Source of the DNA: Paguma larvata | Taxonomy: Eukaryota > Chordata > Mammalia > Carnivora > Viverridae | Direction: 5' to 3' | DNA: 64,000 nucleotides | Assembly (NCBI GenBank): GCA_030068075.1 | Contig: CM057832.1 | Span: 78,462,502-78,526,501 of the forward strand | Position numbers and translations under genes: made by a program | Notes under the pieces: generated by a model | What the model saw: only the letters and a program-made list of their open reading frames with translations | Told to the model about the DNA's origin: nothing | Databases searched by the model: none | Part shown: in pieces, positions 24,166-35,203 of the stretch | Layout: each line of letters opens with the position of its first letter | Position numbering within the stretch: the first letter of the stretch is position 1

Positions 24166-24609
24166 CAACAGAGAGTTTTCCACCACAGCAGTAGCTTAAA
24201 TAATGGATTACATGAGTGGTTGATTATTAGACAGCTAGTCTCAGTCACTCACCTTCTCTGGGTCTCCCTGTTTTTCCCTTTAAAGCAGAAACATTGAACT
24301 AGATGATGTCTAGTTGCTATGCTGGCCAAGATATTTCTAAGTTCCCTTTGATTTCTAAGACTGACTACTTCATAGCCAATAGGAAAGATCAAAAATCGCA
24401 GTCAGGTCAAACATGGTCCCTGCCCTCAAAAATCTTGCAACACAGGCAGATAAAACGGGCGTGTGCAAGAAACAACCAAAAAAACAAAAATCCAACTGGG
24501 TTAGGTTGATAATTATGCTGCATCAATGTGAGCTTGTGTTCTCAGGTAAAGTAAGCAGAAGTCTTTGAAAGATGGGAATGATTTCTAGAGATGACAAGGA
24601 GAGGAGCTG

Positions 24610-24910
24610 GGTTTTCCAGGAGAGAGAGAGTAGGGAACACCTCTAGGTGGGGTCAAGCTAAATTGTGGGGGACCACAACAGAATGAGAGTTTACTCATAA
24701 TGTAACAATTTAAACTGAGAAATAGTGTGATCAGAAAGGAATTGGAGAAAGATCTCTGTTGGTATCTTGTTGAGGCCGTGGGGTTGGAGAAGCCATTTGG
24801 AGGCTGATGCCATAATCCAAACGGACATCCTAGTATGGAGAATGTACCCCCGGGGTGGCAACTGAAGGAATAGAGGGAAAGGCCTGGTTGAGAACATTCC
24901 TTTCAGAAAT
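24610..24910 (+). mobile_element. Ancient mammalian repeat relic, family unassigned
   Basis: 'gaattggagaaagatctctg', 'ttggaggctgatgccataat' and 'ccaaacggacatcctagtat' recall the same old mammalian repeat as 4020-4345, from a more distal part (caggcgagaga-type segment). Diverged, with loosely set edges. Confidence 0.4.
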
Positions 24911-24967
24911 GGAGTTTCTGAACTTTGGGACTGCTTGTAGGTGAAGAAAAAGGAGATGGAAGGGCAG

Positions 24968-25135
24968 TTTTACTTTGACGTCAAGAGCAAGGACTCTGGA
25001 GTCAGTAGACCTGGGCTATGGATGTTGTCATTACTACTACCATCAGTCAAACGAACCTGATGTGGATGATACCAGCCTTATCATTACTGGGAGGAGTCCA
25101 TGAAATAATGTATGTACAGGAGCATAATAAATACA
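24968..25135 (+). mobile_element. MIR relic
   Basis: 'aaggactctggagtcagtag' and 'acctgggctatgg', then 'tggatgataccagccttat', 'tccatgaaataatgtatgta' and 'agcataataaataca' follow the order of MIR. The middle is eroded. Confidence 0.6.
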
Positions 25136-25234
25136 CAAGGATCTTGGTTTGGGGTTAAGGTTTTTTGTTTCTCTGTTTGTTTGTTTTCTTCTTCTCAGTA
25201 GAGTTAAGAAATGGAGAGCAGAGAGAAATAATGT

Positions 25235-25345
25235 GGAGAGGGCCCACCAGCAATGTGACCTTACACAGACGCAACACCGAGTGCCTCTGTTGCCCTATCT
25301 GTAAGACAGAGCAGGGGACGAGGCGATTCAAGGTCATTCATTCCC
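25235..25345 (+). mobile_element. MIR relic
   Basis: 'gcaatgtgaccttacacaga', 'gagtgcctctgttgccctat' and 'ctgtaagacagagcagggga' resemble the MIR phrase gctgtgtgaccttgggcaa ... cctcagtttcctcatctgtaaaatgggg. Diverged. Confidence 0.55.
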
Positions 25346-26512
25346 TACTAGAGCACTTATCAGAGTAATAAGAGCTCTGTGATCATGAGCAAGCTTTCCT
25401 TAACTGGGAAAATATTAGATGAATTCTAAAGGAATTTTAACACTTTCAGTAGATTTTTTTTTGGTCACTTTTCTGGGCTTCATTTTTCTTTCTTTCTTTC
25501 TTTTTTTCTTTTTTAAGGTATAAGAGGGTGAATAAGAGAACAGTAACTTAAAAAGCAACTTTTCATCATCTCCCACACTAAGCATTTTTGGTTTGTCTAG
25601 CTGGGAAGCCTTGTGAGTCCCAGTCCTAATTTATTTCACTGAATATTCCTTTCTGGAATTAGTCAAAATGACATAAATTCAATTCAGCAGAGGCGCCAAA
25701 TTTTAACTACTCAAGTGGCATAGATTCAGTGCACAGGGACAGAAAACATTATATTCTTTCATCTTATAGCATTTATTATCTAGATATTTTTCATAAAGTC
25801 ACTCAGTGAGCTAATAAATGTAATAGTAGAGAAATAATACCATAGCCTTTGTTTAAGAAACACTGTATTTGCTTCTACCACTGCAATATCCACTCTTCAG
25901 CCCCAAAGCTCCTCACACAGTACAAAAATGCGTGTGTATTGTTAACGAAAATTTCTGTTGGTAGATCTCGGGAAGTTCTTACCCTCTGCAGGAAAGTTTG
26001 TGCGTAAAATATGCCAATTCTTATTTTGTAAACTCTAGTTAAATTCTCTTGGTATAATGTACTTAACTAAAATTGCCAACCTCACTCTTTCTGTTCTGGA
26101 ATTGATGATTTTTGCTACATAGATTAAATCAATATAGAACCAGCTTATTAGATCCTAACACTGCTTTGGATTTCTGGTATTGGTATGTAGGAAACTTTAG
26201 CTGTTTGGTATTTCTGGACGATGAAGTTTATCTTGTCAAGCTACTTTCACTTTTTCAGCTACCTCTCATTTTGGCTAAATAGATTTAAAATAGGCTTTAA
26301 CAAAAGAATTGACATCATTTGAGTTTTTTTTTTGCAACTGGGGTCTCCTAGATCCAAAAATAATGCAATAAATTGTCCTCTCTTGTACAACTTTATTTAC
26401 TTACACATCTAAAAGCATATGTTTGTGTGATCGCATGCATACATTTTGTGGTTATGCTACTTCAACATGAATACTTAGCAAATTCCAAGGTTAATCAGTA
26501 CCTTTCTTTTCT

Positions 26513-26728
26513 TTTTTTTTTTTTAAATGTTTATTTATTTTTGAGACAGAGAGAGACAGAGCATGAATGGGGAAGGGGCAGAGGGAGAGGGAGACACAGA
26601 ATCTGAAGCAGGCTCCAGGCTCCGAGCTGTCAGCACAGAGCCCGACACGGGGCTCGATCTCACAGACTGCGAGATCATGACCTGAGGCGAAGTCAGACAC
26701 TTAACCGACTGAGCCACCCAGGCGCCCC
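26513..26728 (-). mobile_element. Felid SINE, antisense, young
   Basis: A near-consensus full copy: T-run, 'aaatgtttatttatttttga', 'gcaggctccaggctccgagc', 'agcccgacacggggctcgat', 'gccacccaggcgcccc'. The 16-bp target duplication 'agtacctttcttttct' (26497-26512 and 26729-26744) is exact. High CpG retention marks it as one of the youngest insertions here, so it is a good candidate for insertion polymorphism. Confidence 0.97.
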
Positions 26729-27019
26729 AGTACCTTTCTTTTCTGTCCCACATAACACACAGAGTTTCGAATGCTTTAATGCTGATTACTTTCACCTCAT
26801 TTATATGTTGTAACGTCCACTGCTTTCGTTCTTTCCTTTCCCACCAGAAATTAGATATTATAATCATTTTATACTATTCAAGCAATGCTTTCTTATATTG
26901 ACAGTATGTTTGCTATTTCTTTGTTTGCCATTCTTTCTTGTATCCCACATCATCCGTGTGGGATCACGTAACTTCTCCCTGCTATATATATACATATATA
27001 TTTTAAAACTTCCTTCAGT

Positions 27020-28056
27020 GAAGTCTGCCAGAGATAAATTCTCAGTTTTGGTAGTCTGAAAATGTCTATAATTTGCTCTCATCTTTGAAAGATATTTTTG
27101 CTGAATATAGAATTTTACACTGACAGATAATTTCTCTTGGCACATTGAAGGCACTGGCTTGTGGCACCCATTTTTGCTGTTGAGGAGTAGACCTTCTGTC
27201 TTATAATGACTGTTTCCTTGTAGGTGGTCTTATTTTCTAGTGGCTTTGGAAGGTTTTTTTGTTTTTTCTCCTTCCTTTGGTGTTCCCTGTGAGGTGCCTC
27301 TGAGTGGGGTTTGTTTTTATTTATCCTGCTTGGGATTCATCGACGTTCCTGGATCTGAGATTGTGTACCTTTCAGCATTTCTGAAAATTTCCCAGCCAGT
27401 TTCTGTTCAAGTGTTGGTTCTTCCTTGTCTCTTTTCTTTCCATCTAGAATTCAGATCCTCTTCTCCAAGGTTTTCAGTGTGGCTTCTGTTTTAAATTCCT
27501 TTTTCTCTTAAGGCTGCATCTGGTTTATTTCTCTGGATCTATCATTAGCGTGTCTAATCTGTAGCTTAACTTCTCCATTGTATTTTTCATTTAAGTTATT
27601 ACATTTTTATTTGTAGAAATTGTTTTTGATTTTTTTTCAAATGTGTTGGTCATATCTTATAGTCTGTTGTTCCTCGTTGATACATTCAGTAATCTCATTT
27701 ATGTTTTTAATATATTAAAGATTGCTATTTTATAGTCTATGAATATTTCAATATCTGTGAGGATCTTATTCTGCTATCTGTTATTTCTTTTGGTTCTCAT
27801 TCATACTGCTTTATTTCCTTGTATGATACGTGATTTTATTTATTTATTTATATTACTATGAGATGTTTATTTTCCCACGGAAACTATCTGAGTTCTAGAT
27901 TGAGGATGCATTCTTCCACAGATGATTTGCATTTGCTTCTTCCTGTTATATGGAACCATTGCCCAACCAGAACCATTTCAAATTAAATACCCTGGTGTTT
28001 TTCAAGCCACACTGATAGTGTTAATATGGGTCAAAGTTTGTGTGAAGAGAGCATCC
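27020..28056 (-). mobile_element. Old L1 (L1M-type) fragment, probably antisense
   Basis: 'gtttttatttatcctgcttg', 'ggattcatcgacgttcctgg', 'cagccagtttctgttcaagt', 'gtctaatctgtagcttaact' and 'tatagtctgttgttcctcg' match, in order, a familiar old mammalian L1 stretch seen mostly as the complement of the L1 5' region. Orientation is from memory and less certain than the family. The right edge is set by the SINE at 28068; the L1 may resume after 28500. Confidence 0.65.
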
Positions 28057-28067
28057 TTGATTTTTTT

Positions 28068-28285
28068 CTTTAAAAAAATTTTTAGCATTTATTTATTTTT
28101 GAGAGACAGAGAGAGACAGAGCATGGGCACAAGAGAGGCAGAGAGGGAGACACAGAATTGGTAGTAGGCTCCAGGCTCTGAGCTATCAGCACAGAGCCCA
28201 ATGCAGGGCTCGAACCCACGAACCATGAGATCATGACCTGCACTGAAGTTGCAGGCTTAACCAACTGAGCCACCCAGGTGTCCCA
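28068..28285 (-). mobile_element. Felid SINE, antisense
   Basis: 'tttatttatttttgagagac', 'aggctccaggctctgagcta', 'gggctcgaacccacgaacca' and 'gccacccaggtgtccc'. Flanking 'ttgattttttt' (28057-28067) and 'ttgattttttt' (28286-28296) form the target duplication. It sits in tandem with the next SINE, both breaking the old L1. Confidence 0.94.
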
Positions 28286-28299
28286 TTGATTTTTTTTAT

Positions 28300-28500
28300 T
28301 TTTAATGTATATTTTATTTTTGAGAGAAAGGGAGCACAAGCAGGGGAGGGGCAGAGAGAAAGGGAGATACCAAATCCAAAGCAGGCTTCGGGCTCTGAGC
28401 TGTCAGGACAGAGCCCAATGCAGGGCTTGAACTCATGAACTGCAAGATCATGACATGACCCAAAGTTGGACCCTTAACCTACTGAGCCACCAGGTGCCCT
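28300..28500 (-). mobile_element. Felid SINE, antisense, second of a tandem pair
   Basis: 'taatgtatattttatttttg', 'aagcaggggaggggcagaga', 'ctgagctgtcaggacagagc', 'ggcttgaactcatgaactgc' and 'gagccaccaggtgccct'. It is more diverged than its neighbour, with one base lost in the head. No clear independent target duplication was seen. Confidence 0.92.
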
Positions 28501-29565
28501 GAGGGCCCTCTTATTTATAAATAATTAGAGGGGAACTTTTTCCCCATCCACTTGGGGCAAAAGTAGAAGCAGGCAGGCCTCCTTGCTCTCTTCTTCTAGA
28601 TATCAGACTGACTTACTTTTCTCTTCCTTACACTTGAGAGTGGAGCCCATTGAAATAGTATCCCAGCTTATGTAGGGTCCCCTGTTAGATTTGTTCATCC
28701 CACCTGCTGCCAGTGAAGCAGGTGCCATCTTGCAGAGTTTAGAAGAAACCCTCAAGTCCAAAACCTGCTTTGGTCCTTCCTTGTCTCCTGAGGTCCCAGC
28801 TTCTACTCTGTTTTAAGAATCTGAATGTTTGCTCTTTAAATCCCTGCTCAGCAATGCATTTCAAAAGACTTTCAAATATATTTGCCCAGTATTTCAGTTG
28901 TTTACAGCTAGAGTTGGAAGTCCTTCTATAATTAAACTGAGATCTAAATGAGCATTATATGATTCTATAGATGGTTATCATTGTTTGTATTTACAGCATT
29001 TCCTTCATATATACTTAGTATAACTCATTTCTAGTTGCGTCTTCTAACACCTTGAAATCTGATATACACTTTTATTTTTAAAAATTATTCTACAAGAATG
29101 ATTGGCATGCCTTTTGTCACTTGTCTTCTTTAAAAGATAAAGAAATATTTGGTATGCAGTTTTTGTAAATTAAGTAAATATAGTCAGCTCTTACCTTGTT
29201 ATAAACTTCTTATTACATTATGTAGAACTGCGGAATTTTTCAAAACCTTTCCAAGTGACAGGGTCGCAGAAACATCTATATCTACCACATGACTGGGCAA
29301 AGCTGGGCTGGCACTGCATTTTAGAAAATCAAACAATTTTAAAGTTTGTAATAATTCACAATTTCAGGAACACCTTTGAAAATGGCGAATCCCTTCACCT
29401 AACAAAGACTCTTGTGGTAAAGAAAATGATTTGCCTCTTTTCAAAAATCAGATGTTGTAGGAGATGTTTTCTTCTCATGCTACACATATCCTTGCAGTTG
29501 GAAAAGTTAAGCCCCGGCAGCCAGCCCTGCCCTGCTCTCCTAATCTCTGGCCGTTCTTGTTCTAG

Positions 29566-29829
<264 letters not shown>

Positions 29830-30264
29830 TAACTAAGATCATTTTCCCCTAAGGCTAGAGATGTTGCTATGCCCCTGCCTCCTCTCTCTTCCCTGTGTGT
29901 CCGCATTCATGACTCTCCCTCCTCCCACACCATAACCATGCAGTTACTTCTCAACCAAGAAGAGTTACTTACACATGAGAAATAGGTTGGGCTATTTAAT
30001 ACTTGACTATATGGAGTTCGTAAACATGACTAGTAGAATTTCACGGGATATTTTTAGTACCTCAAGTTGCCAACTAAGTATCCAACAATTTTTTAAAGAA
30101 TAACTTTTGCTCTCAATTTGGAAGTTCCATGTTTGATCTTTAAGTGATTTTAAGTTTGATGCAAATAGCTCTAAATGTTATAAAATGTCCATTTTATCTG
30201 GAATGTAAATTGTGACGGCAACATCTGGAGTATTGTGTGTTTATTATTTAAAATAGTTTATTAA

Positions 30265-30479
30265 GGGGTGCGTGGGTGGCTCAGTTGGTGAAGCATCTGT
30301 CTTTGGCTCAGGTCATGTTCTCGCAGTTCGTGGGTTCAAGCCCCACGTCAGGCTCTGTGCTGACAGCTCAGAGCCCGGAGCCTGCTTGGGATTCTTTACC
30401 TTCCTCTCTCCCTAACCCTCCCTCACTCACGCTCTGTCTCTCTAGCTCTCAAAAATAAACATTAAAAAAAATCTTTAAG
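30265..30479 (+). mobile_element. Felid SINE, sense
   Basis: Head 'gggtgcgtgggtggctcagt', 'tgggttcaagccccacgtca', 'ggctctgtgctgacagctca', a CT-rich middle and an A-tail. The exact target duplication 'agtttattaa' occurs at 30255-30264 and 30480-30489. Confidence 0.96.
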
Positions 30480-30643
30480 AGTTTATTAAATCAATTCTGC
30501 ACCAGTAGAAGACACATCACACTCTGAATTCCAAGCAATCTTTTCTACCTGCCAAATGAGTTTCTCTATATCGTGGTACAGGTAGGCTGTCAAATCAGTT
30601 CTTCCGAACTCACTTACAGTTAAGTGCTTACCTGCAGCACATT

Positions 30644-30685
30644 ATTAATGTGCAGCCAATAATAATTAATGTGCAGCCAATAATA
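30644..30685. repeat. Perfect 21-bp tandem duplication
   Basis: 'attaatgtgcagccaataat' plus one further A is repeated without change (30644-30664 and 30665-30685), followed by more 'ataat' text. It is a small recent duplication in non-repetitive intron sequence. Confidence 0.97.
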
Positions 30686-31732
30686 ATAATGGCTGCTTGT
30701 TAATCCCCAGCCTGAGTCCGGAGTGCTATTGGAAGTACACAAGTAATACTGTAGCGAGTTCACCCAGACTTATCTGAAGTCTCCAAGTCTGTGCAGTGCG
30801 CACACATGTGGAGTTGTAGAACAGTCTGAATGTAACCCCGGACCAACTAATTTTAAATAAGACAGTTATCTCAATATTATGTATTCATTTGCTTGCAGTC
30901 TGGATGATATTTGAGCAAGACTCACACTCAGAATTCTCCTCAATTCCTAAAATTTGAGAAGGTTCAGCATGCAACTCCATAGGCACATTGCCCATGCTCC
31001 TCATTGTTTCATGAAATCCTGACTCAGTCTGTAAACCGACATGATCTTAGAATGCTCCGTCAGCTCTTTGCTGTTTGTTTTGTAGTAATCAATTATCTCC
31101 AGAGCAATTAGCTTCCGGTGGCTGTTCAGGCTTTAGGCTCCTGCTTTCATTCAGCTTAGCTGGCATCATTCTCTGGTGATTATTCAGTGTTTTGCTTTCC
31201 TGGCATAATCTGCACTTTATATACAGACCCAGTCAAAGGTTTCTAAAGGTTCCAAAGAAACTCTTAACCATCTTCTGTTTCTGGGAACTCGGAACACTGT
31301 TTATTACTCTTCTTCCTTTATGAAATGCACCCAGTATCAAAAGAAGAAGTTGCAGCATGAATTCTGTAAACCGAAGAGTTCATCTCTGCCTCGCTCCAGG
31401 CTAGTGTTCAATCCAATACCCAAAGTGAAGTTCTAACGGTGGCGTCTCAGATTAGGTAAGAGGAAATAGTAGAACTGTGGCTGATGGAGGGCATACCAGG
31501 AAGTTATTCTTGTCCCGGATGGATAGGGCCCTGAAAGGAGTTTTGCATGCAAACAGGGAAACAAAATGAACACTGATATTCACAGCTCGACTCTTGTGTT
31601 TGTTTTTCTTTACCAGGACTCTATTTTAGAAGGTCCCTAGATAAGCTACTAAGTGAAATTGTATTCTTATCCACGCTGCCAGCATATCCCAACAAGGATT
31701 AGTGCTATTTACGCGGTTTTAGTTGATTTTTT

Positions 31733-31937
31733 TTAATGTTTATTTATTTTTGAGACAGAGAGAGACAGAGCATGAGTGGGGGAGGGGCAGAGAGAGAGGG
31801 AGACACAGAATTCGAAGCAGGCTCCAGGCTTTGAGCTGTCAGCACAGAGCCCGACGCGGGGCTCGAACTCACAGACTGTGAGATCATGACCTGAGCCGAA
31901 GTCGGACGCTCAACCGACTGAGCCACCCAGGCGCCCC
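31733..31937 (-). mobile_element. Felid SINE, antisense, young
   Basis: Close to consensus: 'tttatttatttttgagacag', 'gcaggctccaggctttgagc', 'agcccgacgcggggctcgaa', 'gccacccaggcgcccc'. Flanking 'ttgatttttttt' and 'atgattttttttt' fit a target duplication. CpG sites are retained. Confidence 0.95.
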
Positions 31938-32914
31938 ATGATTTTTTTTTTAAAGGAGGGTCTTTCTGTTTGATCTTCTGAATATCTCAGAATGGAGTGA
32001 TTCACACAAATGTGTCCTCTCCCATGATTAAATTGCCTCGTGCATTTAGAACCCTGACTCTGTGCTAGCACGTGAGGTATACAAAGATGAAGGAAGACAC
32101 TGACCCCCCAACCTTCCCTGCCAAGAATTTTGTCCTTAGAGGAGACAGCCTCATGTGTGACTGTGAATCGTGGAAGAACATATTAGGTAACATACCATAC
32201 TGTTCAAGATATGCAAACTGCAGTCCTGTTCAAAGGGAGAAAAAAAAATCAAATCCAATTCAGTTTTCATATAGGAGATGGCACTAGGTATGAATTTTTG
32301 CTTGAGGAATAGGTGGAATTTTGATAAGTGGAAATATCTTTTCTTAGAAAAGATATTTTATATCTTCTATAAAAAATGATTATTTGAGGGGAAGGTTAAT
32401 AGATTAGAAATTGCATCTTCTTTAAATGCAATTTGTCTTTATTAACAGATAAGAGATAGGTTCGGAACCATCTTATAAACTGATTTTTTTCATTTTAGCT
32501 GTGGTGAGGAAGGCCACGGTGATGTGGAAGGTCATTTGTGACAGGATGAGAAAAACACTTCAATGATGAAGCTAAAAAGCTGTATTTAAATATTTTCAAC
32601 ATAAATTTTCCACAGACTATGCCAAGGTTTTCTTTCTAAGTAGGATCTCCACCTTTTATGTCAATAAATAGGAAGGTGAAATCAAGGTTAACAAAATCTG
32701 AGCTAAGTAGCTACTCTATTTGAATGGCCCTAACTCATACACAAACTCTGGTATAGATTTAATATATTATTTGTGGTGCTTTTTATAGGATATACTCATG
32801 GTACTGGTTCTTAGTCATACTACATTATGCTTATAGAACAAGAAAAAGATTCCCTAAGTTTAAAGAATTGTATTTGATTTTTTCTTTCTTTCTTCCTTTT
32901 TATTTTTATTTATC

Positions 32915-33110
32915 ATTTTTTTAATGTTTATTTATTTTCGAGAGACAGACAGATAAAGTGCAAATGGCGGAGGGGCAGAGAGAAGGAGACACAGAATCTG
33001 AAGCAGGCTCCAGGCTCTGAGCTGTCAGCACAGAGCCCGACGCAGGGCTTGAACAGCGAGATCAGGAGCCAAAGTCAGATGCTTAACTGACTGAGCCATC
33101 CAGGCACCCC
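32915..33110 (-). mobile_element. Felid SINE, antisense, internal deletion in head
   Basis: 'taatgtttatttattttcga', 'aggctccaggctctgagctg', 'agcccgacgcagggcttgaa' then 'cagcgagatcaggagccaaa', where part of the head is missing, and 'gccatccaggcacccc'. It lies about 300 bp before exon D. T-rich text follows it. Confidence 0.93.
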
Positions 33111-33382
33111 TCTTTTTTATTTTTTTTATTTTTAGACATTGGATAGTTTTTAATTTTGTTCTTAGGAAAAAATGGATTTAAAGGAGAATAAAAAATGCCT
33201 TGCTAGAGTTCATATACAAGTCCTGCAAATGTATCTGACATTAGAGCCACAAATTTGTGTTCTCTTCTGAACACATGTAGTTGGGGTAGAAATATGTCAA
33301 AATTTTATATTCATTGCCATGTAACCTTGTGAGCCACATTTATCACAGTTGCCTTTAGCACAGTGGAGAGCAACTGCTTTAA

Positions 33383-33598
<216 letters not shown>

Positions 33599-34260
33599 TA
33601 AAATAAAACGAGAATTCGAAATATGCGTATTACAGTACTCTCTTAGCCCCCACCTCCCAAAACGAAACTCACGTTAGGAATAGTTTACTGCAAGACTCTG
33701 TATTTTCCAAAATCTATCTATGTAAACTCCACTGTCAGTTCTTATGATCGAAAAAGGTCTAAAGTAAGATTTACTAACTACCTTCTGGGTTTGAATCAAA
33801 CAATGATCTTTCCTCACCCGTCAAATCTTGCTAGTTCTATTGGCACAGTTCAGTTGAGATGAATTAACAGCCGGTAACATAGAGCAACATGAGCTCATTC
33901 CTGCAATATTAATGCACCCTCTCACCCAAGTCTCCAGCTTCTTTATTATCTGAGTGCCCTTCAGCTAGCTGAGGAAAGCCACAGAGGAAGATTCTTTCCA
34001 TTCAATCTGTGGCTTCCCTGGTTGGCTTTTCATTTGCCGAATGCTTGTGCGAGAAGTGGGCACATCGTGGTTCTTGATTTTCCACTCAGAAACTATTCAG
34101 AAACCCTCGACCAAAGTCTGCAAGATGCCAACCTCTCTTTCCTTTTCTTAGGTCAAGAGCCACACACCAACTGATCAAAGGGTTTTGCCAGAGAGAACTT
34201 GCCTTGTTTTTCTAAGTCATTATGTTACTTCTGCCTCTTCTAGAGTCTTGTTTTCATTTT

Positions 34261-34284
34261 GTTTTGTTTTGTTTTGTTTTGTTT
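34261..34284. repeat. (GTTTT)n microsatellite
   Basis: Four full GTTTT units and a partial fifth occur in a row, preceded by a diverged unit. No transposon was recognised beside it. Confidence 0.9.
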
Positions 34285-34653
34285 ACCACAATTATCCACA
34301 GCCTCCCTTAGAGGGTTTTCTCTCCTACTAACCACCAGACTTTCCCCCTATATAACACTTCTCAAAATTTCACTGATAGAAATTGTGCTTAAACTATAAT
34401 TGTCATACTTTATTCACTGCTTTTTTCACTGATAATTTTTACAATAAATTATTGATCATTGCACCTCTACATCAGATCAATATAGTCTTCCCTTACCAAT
34501 CAAGGCCTGCCATGGAGTGTAGCAAATGTGCTATGTAGTTTTTTTCCAAGTATCTGAGCCAAAAAAAAAAAAAAAAAATCAAAAAGGTTGAGAATTAACG
34601 GGTCCTAAATTGCTTCTTCTATTGTGCAGCAATATACTGAAACCATCTTATTT

Positions 34654-34860
34654 AAAAAAAAGTTTTTTAACATTTCTATTTATTTCTGAGAGATAGAGAA
34701 TGAGTGGGGGAGGGACAGAGAGAGAGGAAGACACAGAATCCAAAGTAGGCTCCAGGCTCTAAGCTGTCAGCACAGAACCCGACATGGGGCTCAAACTCAC
34801 CATGAGATCATGACCTGAGCCAAAGTCAGACGCTTAACCAACTGAGCCACCTAGGAACCC
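34654..34860 (-). mobile_element. Felid SINE, antisense
   Basis: A-run and 'gttttttaacatttctattt', 'aggctccaggctctaagctg', 'acccgacatggggctcaaac' and 'gagccacctaggaaccc'. The exact 17-bp target duplication 'ctgaaaccatcttattt' lies at 34637-34653 and 34861-34877. A short deletion removes part of the head region. Confidence 0.95.
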
Positions 34861-34904
34861 CTGAAACCATCTTATTTTAATATAACACAACATATGTAAT
34901 TTTT

Positions 34905-35203
34905 TCTTCCAAATTTTTATTTAAATTCAAGTTAGTTTAACATCGTGTAATATTGATTTCAGGGGTAGAATTTAGTGATTCATCACTTACATATAACACC
35001 CAGTGCTCATCCCAACAAGTGCCCTCCTTAATGCTCATCACCTATTTAGGTCATTTCCTCCACCCAGCAACCCTCTGTTTGTTCTCTATAGTTAAGAGTC
35101 TCTTAAGGTTTCCCTCCCTCTCTGTTTTTTTCTTATTTTTCCTTCCCTTCCTCTATTTTTATCTGTTTTGATTCTTAAATTCCACATATGAGTGAAATCA
35201 AAC
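34905..35203 (-). mobile_element. Carnivore L1, 5'-truncated 3' end, antisense
   Basis: Read on the - strand this is the carnivore L1 3' end. On the + strand it shows 'aatttttatttaaattcaag', 'tgtaatattgatttcagggg', 'tgattcatcacttacatat', 'cccaacaagtgccctcctta' and 'ttaaattccacatatgagtg'. The target duplication 'atgtaattttt' is exact at 34894-34904 and 35204-35214. It has no complete ORF and lies next to a SINE. Confidence 0.93.
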
